Position numbers and translations under genes: made by a program
Notes under the pieces: model-generated
The model's database searches: none
What the model was told of the DNA's origin: nothing
The model's input: only the letters and a program-made list of their open reading frames with translations
Shown: positions 23,336 through 32,883 of the stretch, in pieces
Numbering within the stretch: the stretch's first letter is position 1
Layout: each line of letters opens with the position of its first letter
Origin: Acheta domesticus
Taxonomy: Eukaryota; Arthropoda; Insecta; Orthoptera; Gryllidae
Reading direction: 5' to 3'
Assembly (NCBI GenBank): GCA_031308135.1
Contig: JAHLJT010009419.1
Location: 30,842,869-30,906,868 of the forward strand
Length of the DNA: 64,000 nucleotides

Positions 23336-24925
23336 GTTTTTACAAATAGCGTGGAGTTTTGACAACTCTGAAGAGCCGTGTTAACAAGACATTACAATAC
23401 GGTAAAAAAAATTATTACTTTGAAATGATGTTAGATTAATGTAGTGAAGTACTTACTGCAAATGAAACTGATTCAGTACTAATTTACTCTTTTCCAACTC
23501 CTTTTACAAACTCTTTAAAACGTTGCCAATAACGCCGTCGTCATCAGAATGTTAGCAAGCATGGAAGAACTAACAGACCTAAGAAGCAGAAGAGTAAACA
23601 ATGGAAGAATGAGAAATAGAAATAAACGAGAAAATTTGACCCATAGATGATAAGTTACTTTGAAGGGGATGTAAATACCTGTAGCACTAATAACATCGTA
23701 CAATTATTCATTTGAACAATTCACAGAATTTAAGACATATATGAATGAGTGACCAAAACGGAATTTACGTATTGAAAAGCAGCTGTCTACGTATTAAAAT
23801 AATCAACTTGATTAAAGAAATTATTTCTTGGTATGTTGAAAAAATTACGAAAAATGATCATATAGAAGTAAAAGTAGAATCACTCACTTTTCTAGGGAAT
23901 CGCTCAATGAAATTAACTCCATAAAAAGTAAAACGCTTACTATTGCTTCCTGTTGTTTCGCGCCCTACATCAGACAATGCAACTGTCAGTTACGATTGAT
24001 TAAACCAGCCAATGGCAAACTATCAATGGTATTGGTGACGGCAAGGAAAGCGGCAAGGCCTTCTCACGCTCAGCATTCAGTTCTCTCATGCTCCGTGAGC
24101 TGTGCACTTAAGCTCCGGAGGGTGTTCTTGTTTTACTAGTATTCCACTGTGTTCTATTGAGTAGTTCTCGCTAGTGCGCGTGCAACTTCCTATGTTACGC
24201 AAGATTTATCAGGGAAGCGCGTGTATTTAGTAACGCTGAGCGACAAGCAGTCTTAGTAGCTTCGCTTAACGCTCTTTACTCAAGCGTTATCACTATTGAT
24301 AATTCCTGCCCAAGACAAAGCCTGTTAGAACTTCAGCAGAGCTCGTACAATTGTAAATATTTCCCCTACCTCAGAATGTTCAAGTTCTAGCAATCATAAC
24401 CATCAATTATAAATATTGTGCCGCCTATGCTATATGACAGACGTTAATTAAATAAATATACGTAAGTGTTCATGGGACATCTAATTTATTGATATTGCTG
24501 CAACTTCAAAAGGTGATAATGTCACAACAGTTTCAAAACTGAAAATAGGTTTCACTATTAAGCGAATACCACATTACGAGAAAACACGAAACGAGATGAA
24601 ACCGAAACTGCATTACAATTACGAGCAATAACATAAAGAAGTTACAAGCTTCTGCTCTCCCGCGTTAGAAATATGTGACGTCGTGACAAGACAGTTTCCT
24701 CTGAAACGTTTACGATTTCACTCGTACGTGATACAAAACAACAGAGGCATAGAAACTTTTCAAAATTGTGAAATCAATTGCATGTTATGGTCGATTTTAG
24801 TTTCGGAGTTATTCAGTACTTCATTGTTTTCCCTTAGAACAAAATTCGCGGAAGAAGAAAACTATTTTCGAAATATTGATCACAATTTCGAAGCTAAAGG
24901 GGCCGCGTACGAGTAAACGACACTC
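23336..24925. other. AT-rich spacer around a possible LTR
   Basis: Apart from the LTR-like segment at 23951-24529 nothing was recognised. Confidence 0.35.
23951..24529 (+). mobile_element. Possible solo LTR
   Basis: A 579 bp segment of balanced composition in AT-rich DNA starts TGTTG and ends CAACA, a perfect 5 bp terminal inverted repeat of the TG...CA type. It contains an AATAAATA signal (about 24450) near its right end. The flanking bases do not form a clear target-site duplication, and no primer-binding site was seen. Confidence 0.25.
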
Positions 24926-25059
24926 TGAAGTTGCGGGCCCTTTACTCCTTGGCATCCGGCTCAATAGAGACGAGCGGCGCGGCGGTGGCGACGCGGGCGG
25001 TGCGCTCTGGCGGCGAATTCCTGGTACGCGGTTCGCGTGCCAGCGGCTCCCTTCCCTCC

Positions 25060-25990
25060 CCTCGCCCGCTTCCACCTCGCGCCCGCCCGCTCCCACCCGC
25101 TCCCGCCCTGTCGCGCTCCTGTCCCTCTTCCAGCATAGGCCCGCCTCGTGCCCGCAACGCTCGGGGCCCGATCCGCTCCCAGCCCACTTCCGCCCCGCCT
25201 CGCCCTGTCCCTCTTCCAACATGCATCCGTCTCGTGCCCACACCACAATTGGATAGCTTCGCTCCCACCATGCTCTCGCTCCGCCCCGCACTGTCCCTCT
25301 TCCACCACGTGCCTACTTCGTCCCCGCACCGTTCCTGGCCCGTTTCCCTCCTATCTCGCTTCCGCCACGCCTCACCGTGTCCCCTGTCAACCATGCGCAA
25401 GCTTTGGGTCCACCTTGCTTCTGGCCCGCTCCGCTCCCACCTTGTTCCCGCCCCGCCCCGTCCTGCCCAGTCCCTCTTCCACCATGCGCCCGTTCTTGCC
25501 CTGCTCCCGCCCCCGCCTCGTCCCGTCTCACTTCCTGCCTCGTACCCACACCGTCCCTGGCCCGCCCCGCTCTCAGGCCATCCACCCCGCTCCTGCCCGA
25601 TCCCGTCTCTCTTCCCCACACACCCGCCTGTACCCCCACCACTCCTGCAATGCTGCGCTCCCATCACACTCCCGCCCCGCTCCGAACTGCCTCTCCACTA
25701 CCATCTGCTCCCGTCCCGCCCCTGGCTCGCTCTGCTCCCATCTCGCTCCCGCCCCACCCCACCTCGTTCATCTTCCACCACACGCCCTCCCCGTGCCCAC
25801 ACCACCCACTGCTCCCACATCGTTCCGCACTTCCCCTCTCCCACACTTCATGCCCGCAGCACCCCTAGTCCGCACCGTTCCAACCCCACTCCTGTCCCGC
25901 GCCGTCCCATGCCACCATGAGCCCGCCTCGTGCTCGCACCACTCCCAGCCCGCCCGGCTTCCTGCCCCGTTCCCGCATGTTCCCCGCCCC
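25060..25990 (+). repeat. Degenerate tandem repeat, unit about 86 bp
   Basis: GTCCCTCTTCCA or a close variant begins at 25121, 25207, 25293, about 25379 and 25470, giving spacings of 86, 86, 86 and 91 bp. Inside each unit a CATGC block, a CTCGTGCCC block, a CTGGCCCG-like block and a CGCCCCGC block recur in the same order. Further right, similar C/T blocks recur at about 25525, 25605, 25688, 25767, 25831 and 25903 with looser spacing, so perhaps ten units existed. Confidence 0.75.
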
Positions 25991-26086
25991 GCGCGGTCCC
26001 CTTCCCGCGCGCGCCTCCTAGCGGCGGCAATTTTCGCTCGACGCGACGAGCGCCCTCATCAATCATCCTCCGCACGCGCATTGTGC

Positions 26087-26229
26087 CGCGCGCGGCGGCG
26101 GCGGCGGGGGCGGCGACGGTGGCGGCGGCGGGGGCGACGGGGGCGACGGGGGCGGCGGGGGCGGCGGGGGCGGGGGCGGGGGCGGCGGGGGCGGTGGCGG
26201 CGGCGGCGGCGGCGGGGGCGGCGGCGGGC
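26087..26229 (+). repeat. GGC/GGGGC array with strong G-quadruplex pattern
   Basis: An almost uninterrupted run of GGCGGC, GGGGGCGG and GGGGCGAC units with hardly any A or T. It encodes alanine/glycine runs on plus and proline/arginine/alanine runs on minus. Its repeated runs of three or more G meet the standard G-quadruplex pattern many times. Confidence 0.85.
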
Positions 26230-26300
26230 CCGCTCGGGAGAGCGAGAAAGACTTGCCACCAGTTTCTCACCATGTAAACTCGTGAAATATTAACGCGTCT

Positions 26301-26870
26301 TTCAAACAGCCTTCGGATAGTCGGGCAACTTCACGAAGATACCGCGAGAGCAGGCGGTGCGACGGGATGGCGGAGGGGGGGGGAGGTGAGCAGGCATCCG
26401 CGGCGCGCGCCCGCCATCGACAGGCGAAGGCCCGAAGCCGTGGCCCGCGGGCTGCTCTTATGGCTGGCTGGAGGAGGGGGCGCGGCGCGCGCCAAGGCCG
26501 CTGTCGACGCCCGGGGAGGTCTCTCGGGACTCGTTCTGCGTTGATACAAAACTTACCTGAGGAAGAAGGAATGAGACAGAAGGTGTGTTGGAAAGAGAGC
26601 TGGAAATCAAAGAGGGAAGAGAGAAATGGGTGATTGGTGAAGGGGCAGTAGAGGTAAGTTGGATATTGAAAAGAGAGAGAATTGCAGAAGAGGGAGAGAC
26701 GGAGTTGAAGAGGGAAGAGAGAGTTGAGGATGGTGGGAGAGGGGATCGGTGGAAAAGGGAAAGGGGAGAGAGAAGGGAAATGTTGAGGAATAGAAAAAGT
26801 AGGAGAGAGAAAGAGAGTAGATTAACGCCAAAATATAGAAAAAATATGGTATACCTTTCTTTTTAACTAT
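26301..26870 (+). other. CpG island followed by polypurine tract
   Basis: A CpG-rich block (26340-26540) changes into a GA-rich tract on the plus strand (26560-26830) with few pyrimidines. Such tracts can form triplex DNA. Frames on both strands mirror the bias (E/R/K-rich on plus, S/L/F-rich on minus). Confidence 0.5.
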
Positions 26871-27270
26871 TCATCTTGGCAATTCACCCACGCATTGCAC
26901 GGATGCCAACAGACTGTTTATGGTTAGCAAATATGTCCTATTGTAGCTAACAAAGACTAGTGTGTGTTATTATACTACTCATAGAACATTTTCCTGCAGA
27001 AACTAATAGAAGAGAAAGAAAAAAAATAATGCAAAAATATATTAACATGTGAAATCGATCGATGAATGACGGAAAAATATTCTTCGTAGAATATGATTCC
27101 TGAAATATTTTCGCAGAAAATTAACGTAAGCGATCTGAAAACTCACGGTTTTTGACTTGAAAATGACTTATTATGGTTTCCTGACTTATACGAACCTCAG
27201 ATAAGCCACGTGATTTATTTTACATCTACCACCCACTTATTTCTCCGAGATTATTCCAGCATTCCCAAGC
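26871..27270. other. AT-rich spacer
   Basis: No feature recognised. Confidence 0.4.
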
Positions 27271-27825
27271 GGAATTGAATCAGCAGACAGTTATTACCCT
27301 CAGAGCTATTATCCCGCTCGGGGCTCTGTCTCTCAGCTGCCGTCGTAAGAAGCTCCACGTCGTGGGGCGGAAGGGGGCGTTGCCCGGTGAGCGACAAACG
27401 CGTTCGAGGTCGCCACCCCGCTTCACCGCGTCGCGCCGTCTAAAAGTTGCCCGCCGCCAGCGTCGTCGCATGCAGATGTCGCACGATGATGTCGCCTCGG
27501 AGCAGAACGCCCGTGCGGTTTAGCGTGGCGTAGAGGATTTCATTGCGACAAGAAATTAGCGGCCATTATGTTTATGGAGCTGTAAAGACGTGAGCCATGA
27601 CTACAGGCACCGGGGCGAGCGCGGCTGCGGCGGCACATGGGGGAGACGTGCCCGGGTCACGGAAATATCGCGAGTTTAGAGAGTGCGTAACTCCGAAATT
27701 GGAAGAAATGGCACCTCTCAATCTGCTCAGGCACTGGGTGCCGGAGGGAGACATCTGCGACAGTGATAAGGCGAGTTGTAACATCCCGGGCTTGATGAAA
27801 CATAAACTTAGAAGAACGTGAGAGA
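27271..27825. other. CpG-containing island of balanced composition
   Basis: Unlike the repeat-built islands this one has no visible period and no strand bias. Short frames (27275-27523 and 27597-27821, plus) have varied composition but are unrecognised. It is among the more plausible places for a real first exon or promoter, but nothing in the sequence proves it. Confidence 0.3.
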
Positions 27826-28890
27826 TATTTTCATGCTTATATTAAATGCAATTTAATGTATGCACTTTTTGCTTCATCCCTAATTATTAACGTAGTAAAA
27901 TTTTGTTTTAAAACAGAATTCTGTAGTTCTGATATTCAGACACAATCGGAAAAGTCTCCAATCAAAAGTCCATTGGAAATAGGAGATCAAACGTATGCTC
28001 GTCCTAAGGGATTTTAATAGGAGGTAAGTAGAATCGGGCCCAATCTAAGAAACGTCGTAGTTGACGCAGCTGGAATCAAAAGAAGCAAAATAGAGTAGTG
28101 GCCTCCCGGAGAAGATATGTTATACACTTTTACTTCTCCAGAGTCTTCTTTGGCCCAATGTGTTTAACTCTTGTGCACCAAAATGCACCAAAATTGATTC
28201 TAAATCGAAACCTTCCTAACAGCGGCGCTTTCTTGCAAACACACACAAACACTTCAGAAATTACACTTGATAATTAAAAATAATTCTACATAAAACCTAA
28301 ACGGGGTAATTTGTTTCATCCGTAGAAACTGTTAACTAATGTACTATCAATTTTGTATTGACAAAAAATAGCAATTTAGGGTAGGAATTTTGCTGACAAA
28401 CTGCAGTAATAAGATAAAATGAATTTAGACATATCTGTTAATTTAAATGAACAACGTTGGTCTACCCTTTGGGATGCATTTCTCTATGTACTAAGCTTCA
28501 CGAGTAATCAAACTCACTCACTCACTTGACAAACTCAAATACAAAACGACAAGCTTTAAATTTTGAGAATTGGGCTAAGAAATTATCCAATCGCTATATG
28601 AACCGTCAGAAGCCCTTATTTGCAGATGCAGCATTCTTTAGAGAATATTATGCAGTTGAGCTCGGTGGAAAACCTAGCTTAGCCTAGCCTCGCATATCCT
28701 AGCCTAACCGTTGTACAGAATATTCCACAATAAATAGTAACTGTGGGCAAAACATCAAGGGATATTAAGTTCGCCACCTTATTAAGAATTCGTTGGTCAA
28801 ACATTTGTGCGAGTGAAACGAATCAACCATTAAAATAAATACAGTGATTAGTCCCTTAAGTGGAACTAATGAAAGCAACCACAACGCAGT
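27826..28890. other. AT-rich spacer
   Basis: Contains a small cluster of TAGCCT motifs at 28675-28710. No gene recognised. Confidence 0.4.
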
Positions 28891-28892
28891 AA

Positions 28893-29134
28893 GTCAATGA
28901 TGTCTAGGTCTCCTACTGGTGGCAGTGGCACGTCTCGCGGCACCGTTCCATGCCACGAGCTTCTCTGCGTTATTAGCGTCGGGAGAGGAAACAATTAACC
29001 TCGAAACTAACCCCGCCGTTTTACAATAGTGATGGCATTGTCTCATGCGGCGGGGTTATGAAGTGCGTGGAGAGGCGATTTCGTCCTGGCACTCGTGCCA
29101 CGGACTCTCGCTCGTGGCATCGACCTTGACAATA
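28893..29134 (+). repeat. Dispersed fold-back repeat, copy B, with nested inverted repeats
   Basis: Homologous and parallel to 21116-21336. It contains two nested perfect 10 bp inverted repeats: TGCCACGAGC at 28951-28960 with GCTCGTGGCA at 29110-29119, and AACCCCGCCG at 29009-29018 with CGGCGGGGTT at 29048-29057. This arrangement suggests a fold-back or MITE-like non-autonomous element, or a structured RNA gene derivative. No terminal duplication was established. Confidence 0.75.
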
Positions 29135-29525
29135 CTGCAGTAAGTGGTTGGAGGTGCGTTCGCGAGTAGCACAGTCATCGCCAAAAGACGCCCGCACGCG
29201 GTAGAGGGGATCTGTGGAGAGGGGAAGTGGGAGGGAGGGGGGAAGGGTGAGGGGGCGGCGCTGCGGAGATGGCGACGATGATGAGCAAGCTGGCCCGCGC
29301 CCTCGCTTCCGCCTTTGTGTCCTGTACGAGGTCAAGGAGGGCGCCGCATTCAGCGCCGGCCGCTTTTGTTCGCGCCCCCCCCCACCATCCACCGCGCAGC
29401 ACGTGCGCCCCTCGTTATGCCGCTGGCGGCGAACGCGGCGCTCTCTGGTGGCGGGTGCGGAAACCTGCACAGCGGTGCCGGGTCGGCCTTGCTGCTGACG
29501 TGCCCCGTGTTCCACTCAGACATCT
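29135..29525. other. GC-rich island
   Basis: A mixed GC-rich block including a run of nine C near 29377-29385. Several overlapping frames up to 164 codons are open on both strands; none is recognised. Confidence 0.4.
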
Positions 29526-29530
29526 CTTTA

Positions 29531-29925
29531 ATGCAAACGATTTTCACGATTCGCCAAAAAATTGGGGTTCTACCACAAGTCCGGAAGTCAGGATCGAAAA
29601 AGAAGAAAAAAATTGTAAGATAAATTATAGTTAGGAAATTTACTAGTGAAACTTAAACTGTATGCAAACGGATCGTCGAATATTGTATTTCGTCGAAAAA
29701 TTGTGATTCAACAGCACGTACGGGAGTCAAAAGTGAACAAGTAGCGAAAAATGCACAAATAATTATAGATATAAAGGTTACTAGTTAAACATAAATTTCA
29801 TGCAAACGATTTTCACAATTCGCCAAAAAATTAGAATTCAACCACAAGTTCGGGAGTCAAAATTGAAAAAGTAGTACAAATAGTAAGATTATTTATGGCA
29901 AAAAATCTTACTAGTTAACTGAAAG
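29531..29925 (+). repeat. AT-rich tandem repeat, three units of about 131-138 bp
   Basis: ATGCAAACG begins at 29531, 29662 and 29800. Each unit then has a TTCGCCAAAAAATT or CGTCGAAAAATT block, an ACAAGT/GCACGT block, CGGGAGTCA (CCGGAAGTCA in unit 1) and a terminal TTACTAGT block at about 29640, 29778 and 29908. Units 1 and 3 are most alike; unit 2 has diverged in its first third. Confidence 0.85.
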
Positions 29926-31450
29926 AAAACAATAATGTAAATTTTTAGTCTTCTACAAGAAAAAATAGGAAATATTAATTTTATCTATATGAAATATTAA
30001 TTTTATCTCGTGTTTTCATACGGCTAATTTTAATACGAAATTATTAAAGTAATTTTTCCTGTCGGAAGTTTGCCGAATACTTGCGCCGCGGATACCATCT
30101 TGTAGCAAATTGGGAAATCTGTCCTCAACGCCATTCTGCCTTTACTTGAGCCAGAAGCCCCTCTTCATCGATTGTCAAAATTCTTCCCAATGATCAAAGT
30201 CAATGATTTAAGATTTCGTGTTTCGAAAATTGTTTTGTACAATTTAACATAATAAAACTTAATAGCAGTTTATGCAATTAGTTCATTTTGTTAAGCTTTA
30301 TTACATGAGTACATGTTTTGAAAACGAGCGACGTTAGAGGCGAGTTGTGAAATTTGTACTAATTTAATAAAGCAACAGCGCATAGAACTCGTACATAAAT
30401 AAGAACTCTATGCGCTATATTTTGTACAACAGCATTATAAATTTAAAACAGAATCAAACTTAATTTTGCGAAACAACTTTCTTTGGAAAGTCTTTGGTAT
30501 TTGACATCCAACGCCCTCTGGAAAGCAAATTCCAGATGACATTGTGGACATTGTGTGAGAAAACGATGGTCGGCTATTCTGTTTACCAATACCTCTCTCG
30601 ATACTCTCGGTGCAATTGGCTGAACATGTGATGACGCAATCATTCATGCCGTAAATGATAATATGCCATTATTTGTGCCGTAAAATGCTCGATAATGAAC
30701 AATTTTATTGTAACAGAAAAGGTAGTTTATAATTCTTGTATACAAAAAAATTCCTTACATTACCTTCAAATTTCTATATAATAAAGAAATAAAAACGTTT
30801 TAAAATAATGTTGCCTATCGCAAGGTGATGATGAGAAACTTCGTGGAGATACTACTACATTCTCCTTAACTTTTATATCTCACATTTCTACTCTAAAACC
30901 GCAACTGTCACTTTCATATTCAAGTATATTTTCGTTTAGTAATATTTTGTTGTTTGGATTTTAATAGTGTTTAGTTGGATTTTAATAGTTTTTAATTTAG
31001 TTTGGATTTTAATAGTGTTTCGTAAAACAGTGTTTTATTGCACTAGATGGACATTATTAATGAGTTACCTCATTTCACGAAATTTAATTTATGTTTTGAA
31101 TAAAACATAATTATTGATTCTTTGCTACATTTTATTAGTTTCCAGTAAAATACATGTTTGCCTGTATATCGCTTTCCATTTATTAGGATGAAAAACTTTG
31201 CAAGTAGAGACATCACTTAGGAACTCAAACAAGATTCGTAAAATGCAGTGTTGTTCTTGCAATTTCCTTCTGCAGACGAAATCATTGAAACAGTAGTAAA
31301 AATTTACTAGCGCAAACCATTCTCCCAACTCTCATTGCAAGTACAAAGCAAAGAGTTTGAAGTTTACAAGTTTGTAAAAGAGAACAGAAATTTCGAAACA
31401 AGCCTGATCACTTTCACGTATTTTTCCAATTGAACTTCTGTGCCATCGCA
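29926..31450. other. AT-rich spacer
   Basis: Except for the hairpin at 30377-30416, no feature was recognised. Two short overlapping minus frames at 30435-30647 are not recognisable. A TTGGATTTTAATAGT motif repeats three times at 30954-31018. Confidence 0.4.
30377..30416. repeat. 10 bp perfect inverted repeat
   Basis: AGCGCATAGA at 30377-30386 is mirrored by TCTATGCGCT at 30407-30416 with 20 bases between them. It could form a small hairpin; no function can be assigned. Confidence 0.6.
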
Positions 31451-31890
31451 AGTTTCAAAACACCCAGTAATCCAAAGCTAGTCCAATCTCAGGCAAGTAT
31501 ACGGAGACAGCTGTTAGGGAGAGAGAAAGAATTTCAGGGGCGCGAAAATCTGCTGAACTGGAGGGCGATAGAAGGCGACTAGGTCTCAGCCATACGCCAA
31601 CGCTGCACAATCGGCGCCCTTCGGTGCTCTTAGACGCCCTTCGACTCGCGAGCACACCATGGTGCGCTGGGTTGCGCTCCGGTTCCTCATGCAGAGTGGA
31701 GAGTCAATCTGCTGACTCGGTTCGAGGGAAACGGCTGTGCCAGAGAGCGAGCGTCTGTGTGACCGATAGTTATATTTTGCAAAGAGCAAATTTGTCCACT
31801 GAATACGTATTGAATCTGGCACATTCTCTTTGATGAGAGGCTTTATGGCTGCTAATGACCTCGACCAGCTTCTGATCCGAGCGTTCATAT
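31451..31890. other. Moderately GC-rich block, no gene recognised
   Basis: A block of balanced composition, not repetitive, open on the minus strand for 100 codons (31586-31888). The product is unrecognised. Confidence 0.3.
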
Positions 31891-32370
31891 AAATCGTATC
31901 AATTTATCTGATTTTGCGCGTACATATTTCTATTGCTCTATTTTCTAAGAGATTGACTGACATTCACAAAATACTTTTTAGAAGGGAAGTTATGTCAAAA
32001 ATGCTTATAACTTTTTAAGACTTTTACGAATAAAAAAATACATTTTTAAAATCATTTTATTTAGCGTGCTAAATTGTAGAGAAGTGTAAAAATTAAGACT
32101 AAGAATTTTATTTATCAAATAAGAAATAAACACACTAATAGTGTTAGAGGGTTTTCTACGAATTCTTATGTATGTACTCTAGATATAATGTTACAATGCC
32201 ATTCGTAAAAAAAATACACAGTATATTTCGGTGGCTAACTATTGACTTCAAACGTGAATATATTAGGTACATCAAAAGAGAAAAAATACACAAACAAGCA
32301 ATTTTCTTTTCTATACTCATAATGTGAAAATCTCGTCAAAATCAATCATTACTTATTAGTATTTGTCACG
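31891..32370. other. AT-rich spacer left of the transposase remnant
   Basis: No transposase-like reading was found in this stretch on either strand. Confidence 0.4.
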
Positions 32371-32374
32371 TTAG

Positions 32375-32759
32375 TATAGAGCGCCGGAGCTCTTCCTCCG
32401 AGTGCGGGTTTTCTGCATACACCTGATCTTTCAAGTACCCCTACAGGAAAAAAATCACAAGGAGATAGATCAGGTGATCAAGGAGGCCATAACCCACGAC
32501 TAATTATACGATTGTCACAATAAACATTATTTAAAAAGTTCATGGATCGAACAGCAGTGTGAGCAGTTGCCAAATCCTGTTGAAAGTAACCATAGTGCCT
32601 TTCTTCTGGTGTCAATTGTTCGAAGAATAATGCCAATATTTGATGTATGTAAACGTCAGCAGTAACGGTGGTGTTGAAAAAAATAGGTCCGATAATTCTT
32701 GTGGAACTTAATGGACACCACACTCCGATCTTTATGTCGTGAAGTGGTTGTTCGTGAAG
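32375..32759 (-). pseudogene. Tc1/mariner-type transposase, catalytic-domain remnant
   Basis: Reading on the minus strand from 32759 toward 32375 gives the second half of a DDE/D transposase. The order is LHEQPLHDIKIGVWC, STRIIGPIFF, YFQQDLATAHTA (acidic residue of the catalytic triad in FQQD), RIISRGLWPP, SPDLSPCDFF (third acidic residue), then GYLKDQVY and ELRRSI. About 39 residues separate the two visible catalytic aspartates. It is dead: an in-frame TGA (32478-32480) lies where relatives usually have arginine before SPDL, a frameshift lies in the A/T run near 32445-32455, and a TAG (32441-32443) sits where a tryptophan is expected. The first third of the protein is missing. The C-terminal piece lies on the opposite strand immediately to the right, so the copy has suffered an inversion. 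Superfamily assignment is from remembered family motifs; the exact family was not established. Confidence 0.88.
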
Positions 32760-32760
32760 C

Positions 32761-32883
32761 TCTATTGAAGAGAAAATCGCATCAATTCCTCAAGACTTAC
32801 TTCAAAGGGCAAATCAGAATGTGTTTCGGACGTGCCAAGAATGCATTCGAGCCGAAGGACACCACTTTCAGCATCATATTTAA
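32761..32883 (+). pseudogene. Transposase C-terminus, inverted relative to its catalytic part
   Basis: The plus strand from 32761 reads SIEEKIASIPQDLLQRAN, then RTCQECIRAEGHHFQHHI and a TAA stop at 32881-32883. This matches the usual end of the same insect transposase type (an IP-x-x-x-LQR helix, a CxxC-like turn and a terminal GxHFxH). It picks up where the minus-strand fragment stops, since that fragment ends ELRRSI and this one starts SIEEK. Both junctions carry the heptamer GCTCTAT: plus 32759-32765, and its complement at 32376-32382. No terminal inverted repeats of the transposon were identified. Confidence 0.82.

Larger units (their letters stand above)
24926..26300 (+). repeat. CpG/C-rich island with about 86 bp degenerate satellite and GGC array
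   Basis: The left part (25060-25990) is a degenerate tandem repeat of about 86 bp, listed separately. The right part (26087-26229) is a dense GGCGGG/GGGGCGAC array. Frames up to 381 codons on plus and 241 on minus are open across the same DNA and are repetitive. They are not accepted as genes. Confidence 0.7.

Noticed and set aside
25148..26293. 381-codon plus-strand open frame, the longest in the window
   Set aside because: It overlaps open frames in other phases and on the minus strand, is P/S/R-rich and follows the 86 bp repeat and the GGC array. No domain or start context supports a gene.
28675..28710. TAGCCT/CCTAAC cluster reminiscent of insect telomere repeats (TTAGG)n
   Set aside because: Only a few irregular motifs, not a phased five-base array.
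30435..30647. Two overlapping minus frames that might be a second transposase remnant
   Set aside because: I could not match any conserved transposase motif with confidence in either frame.
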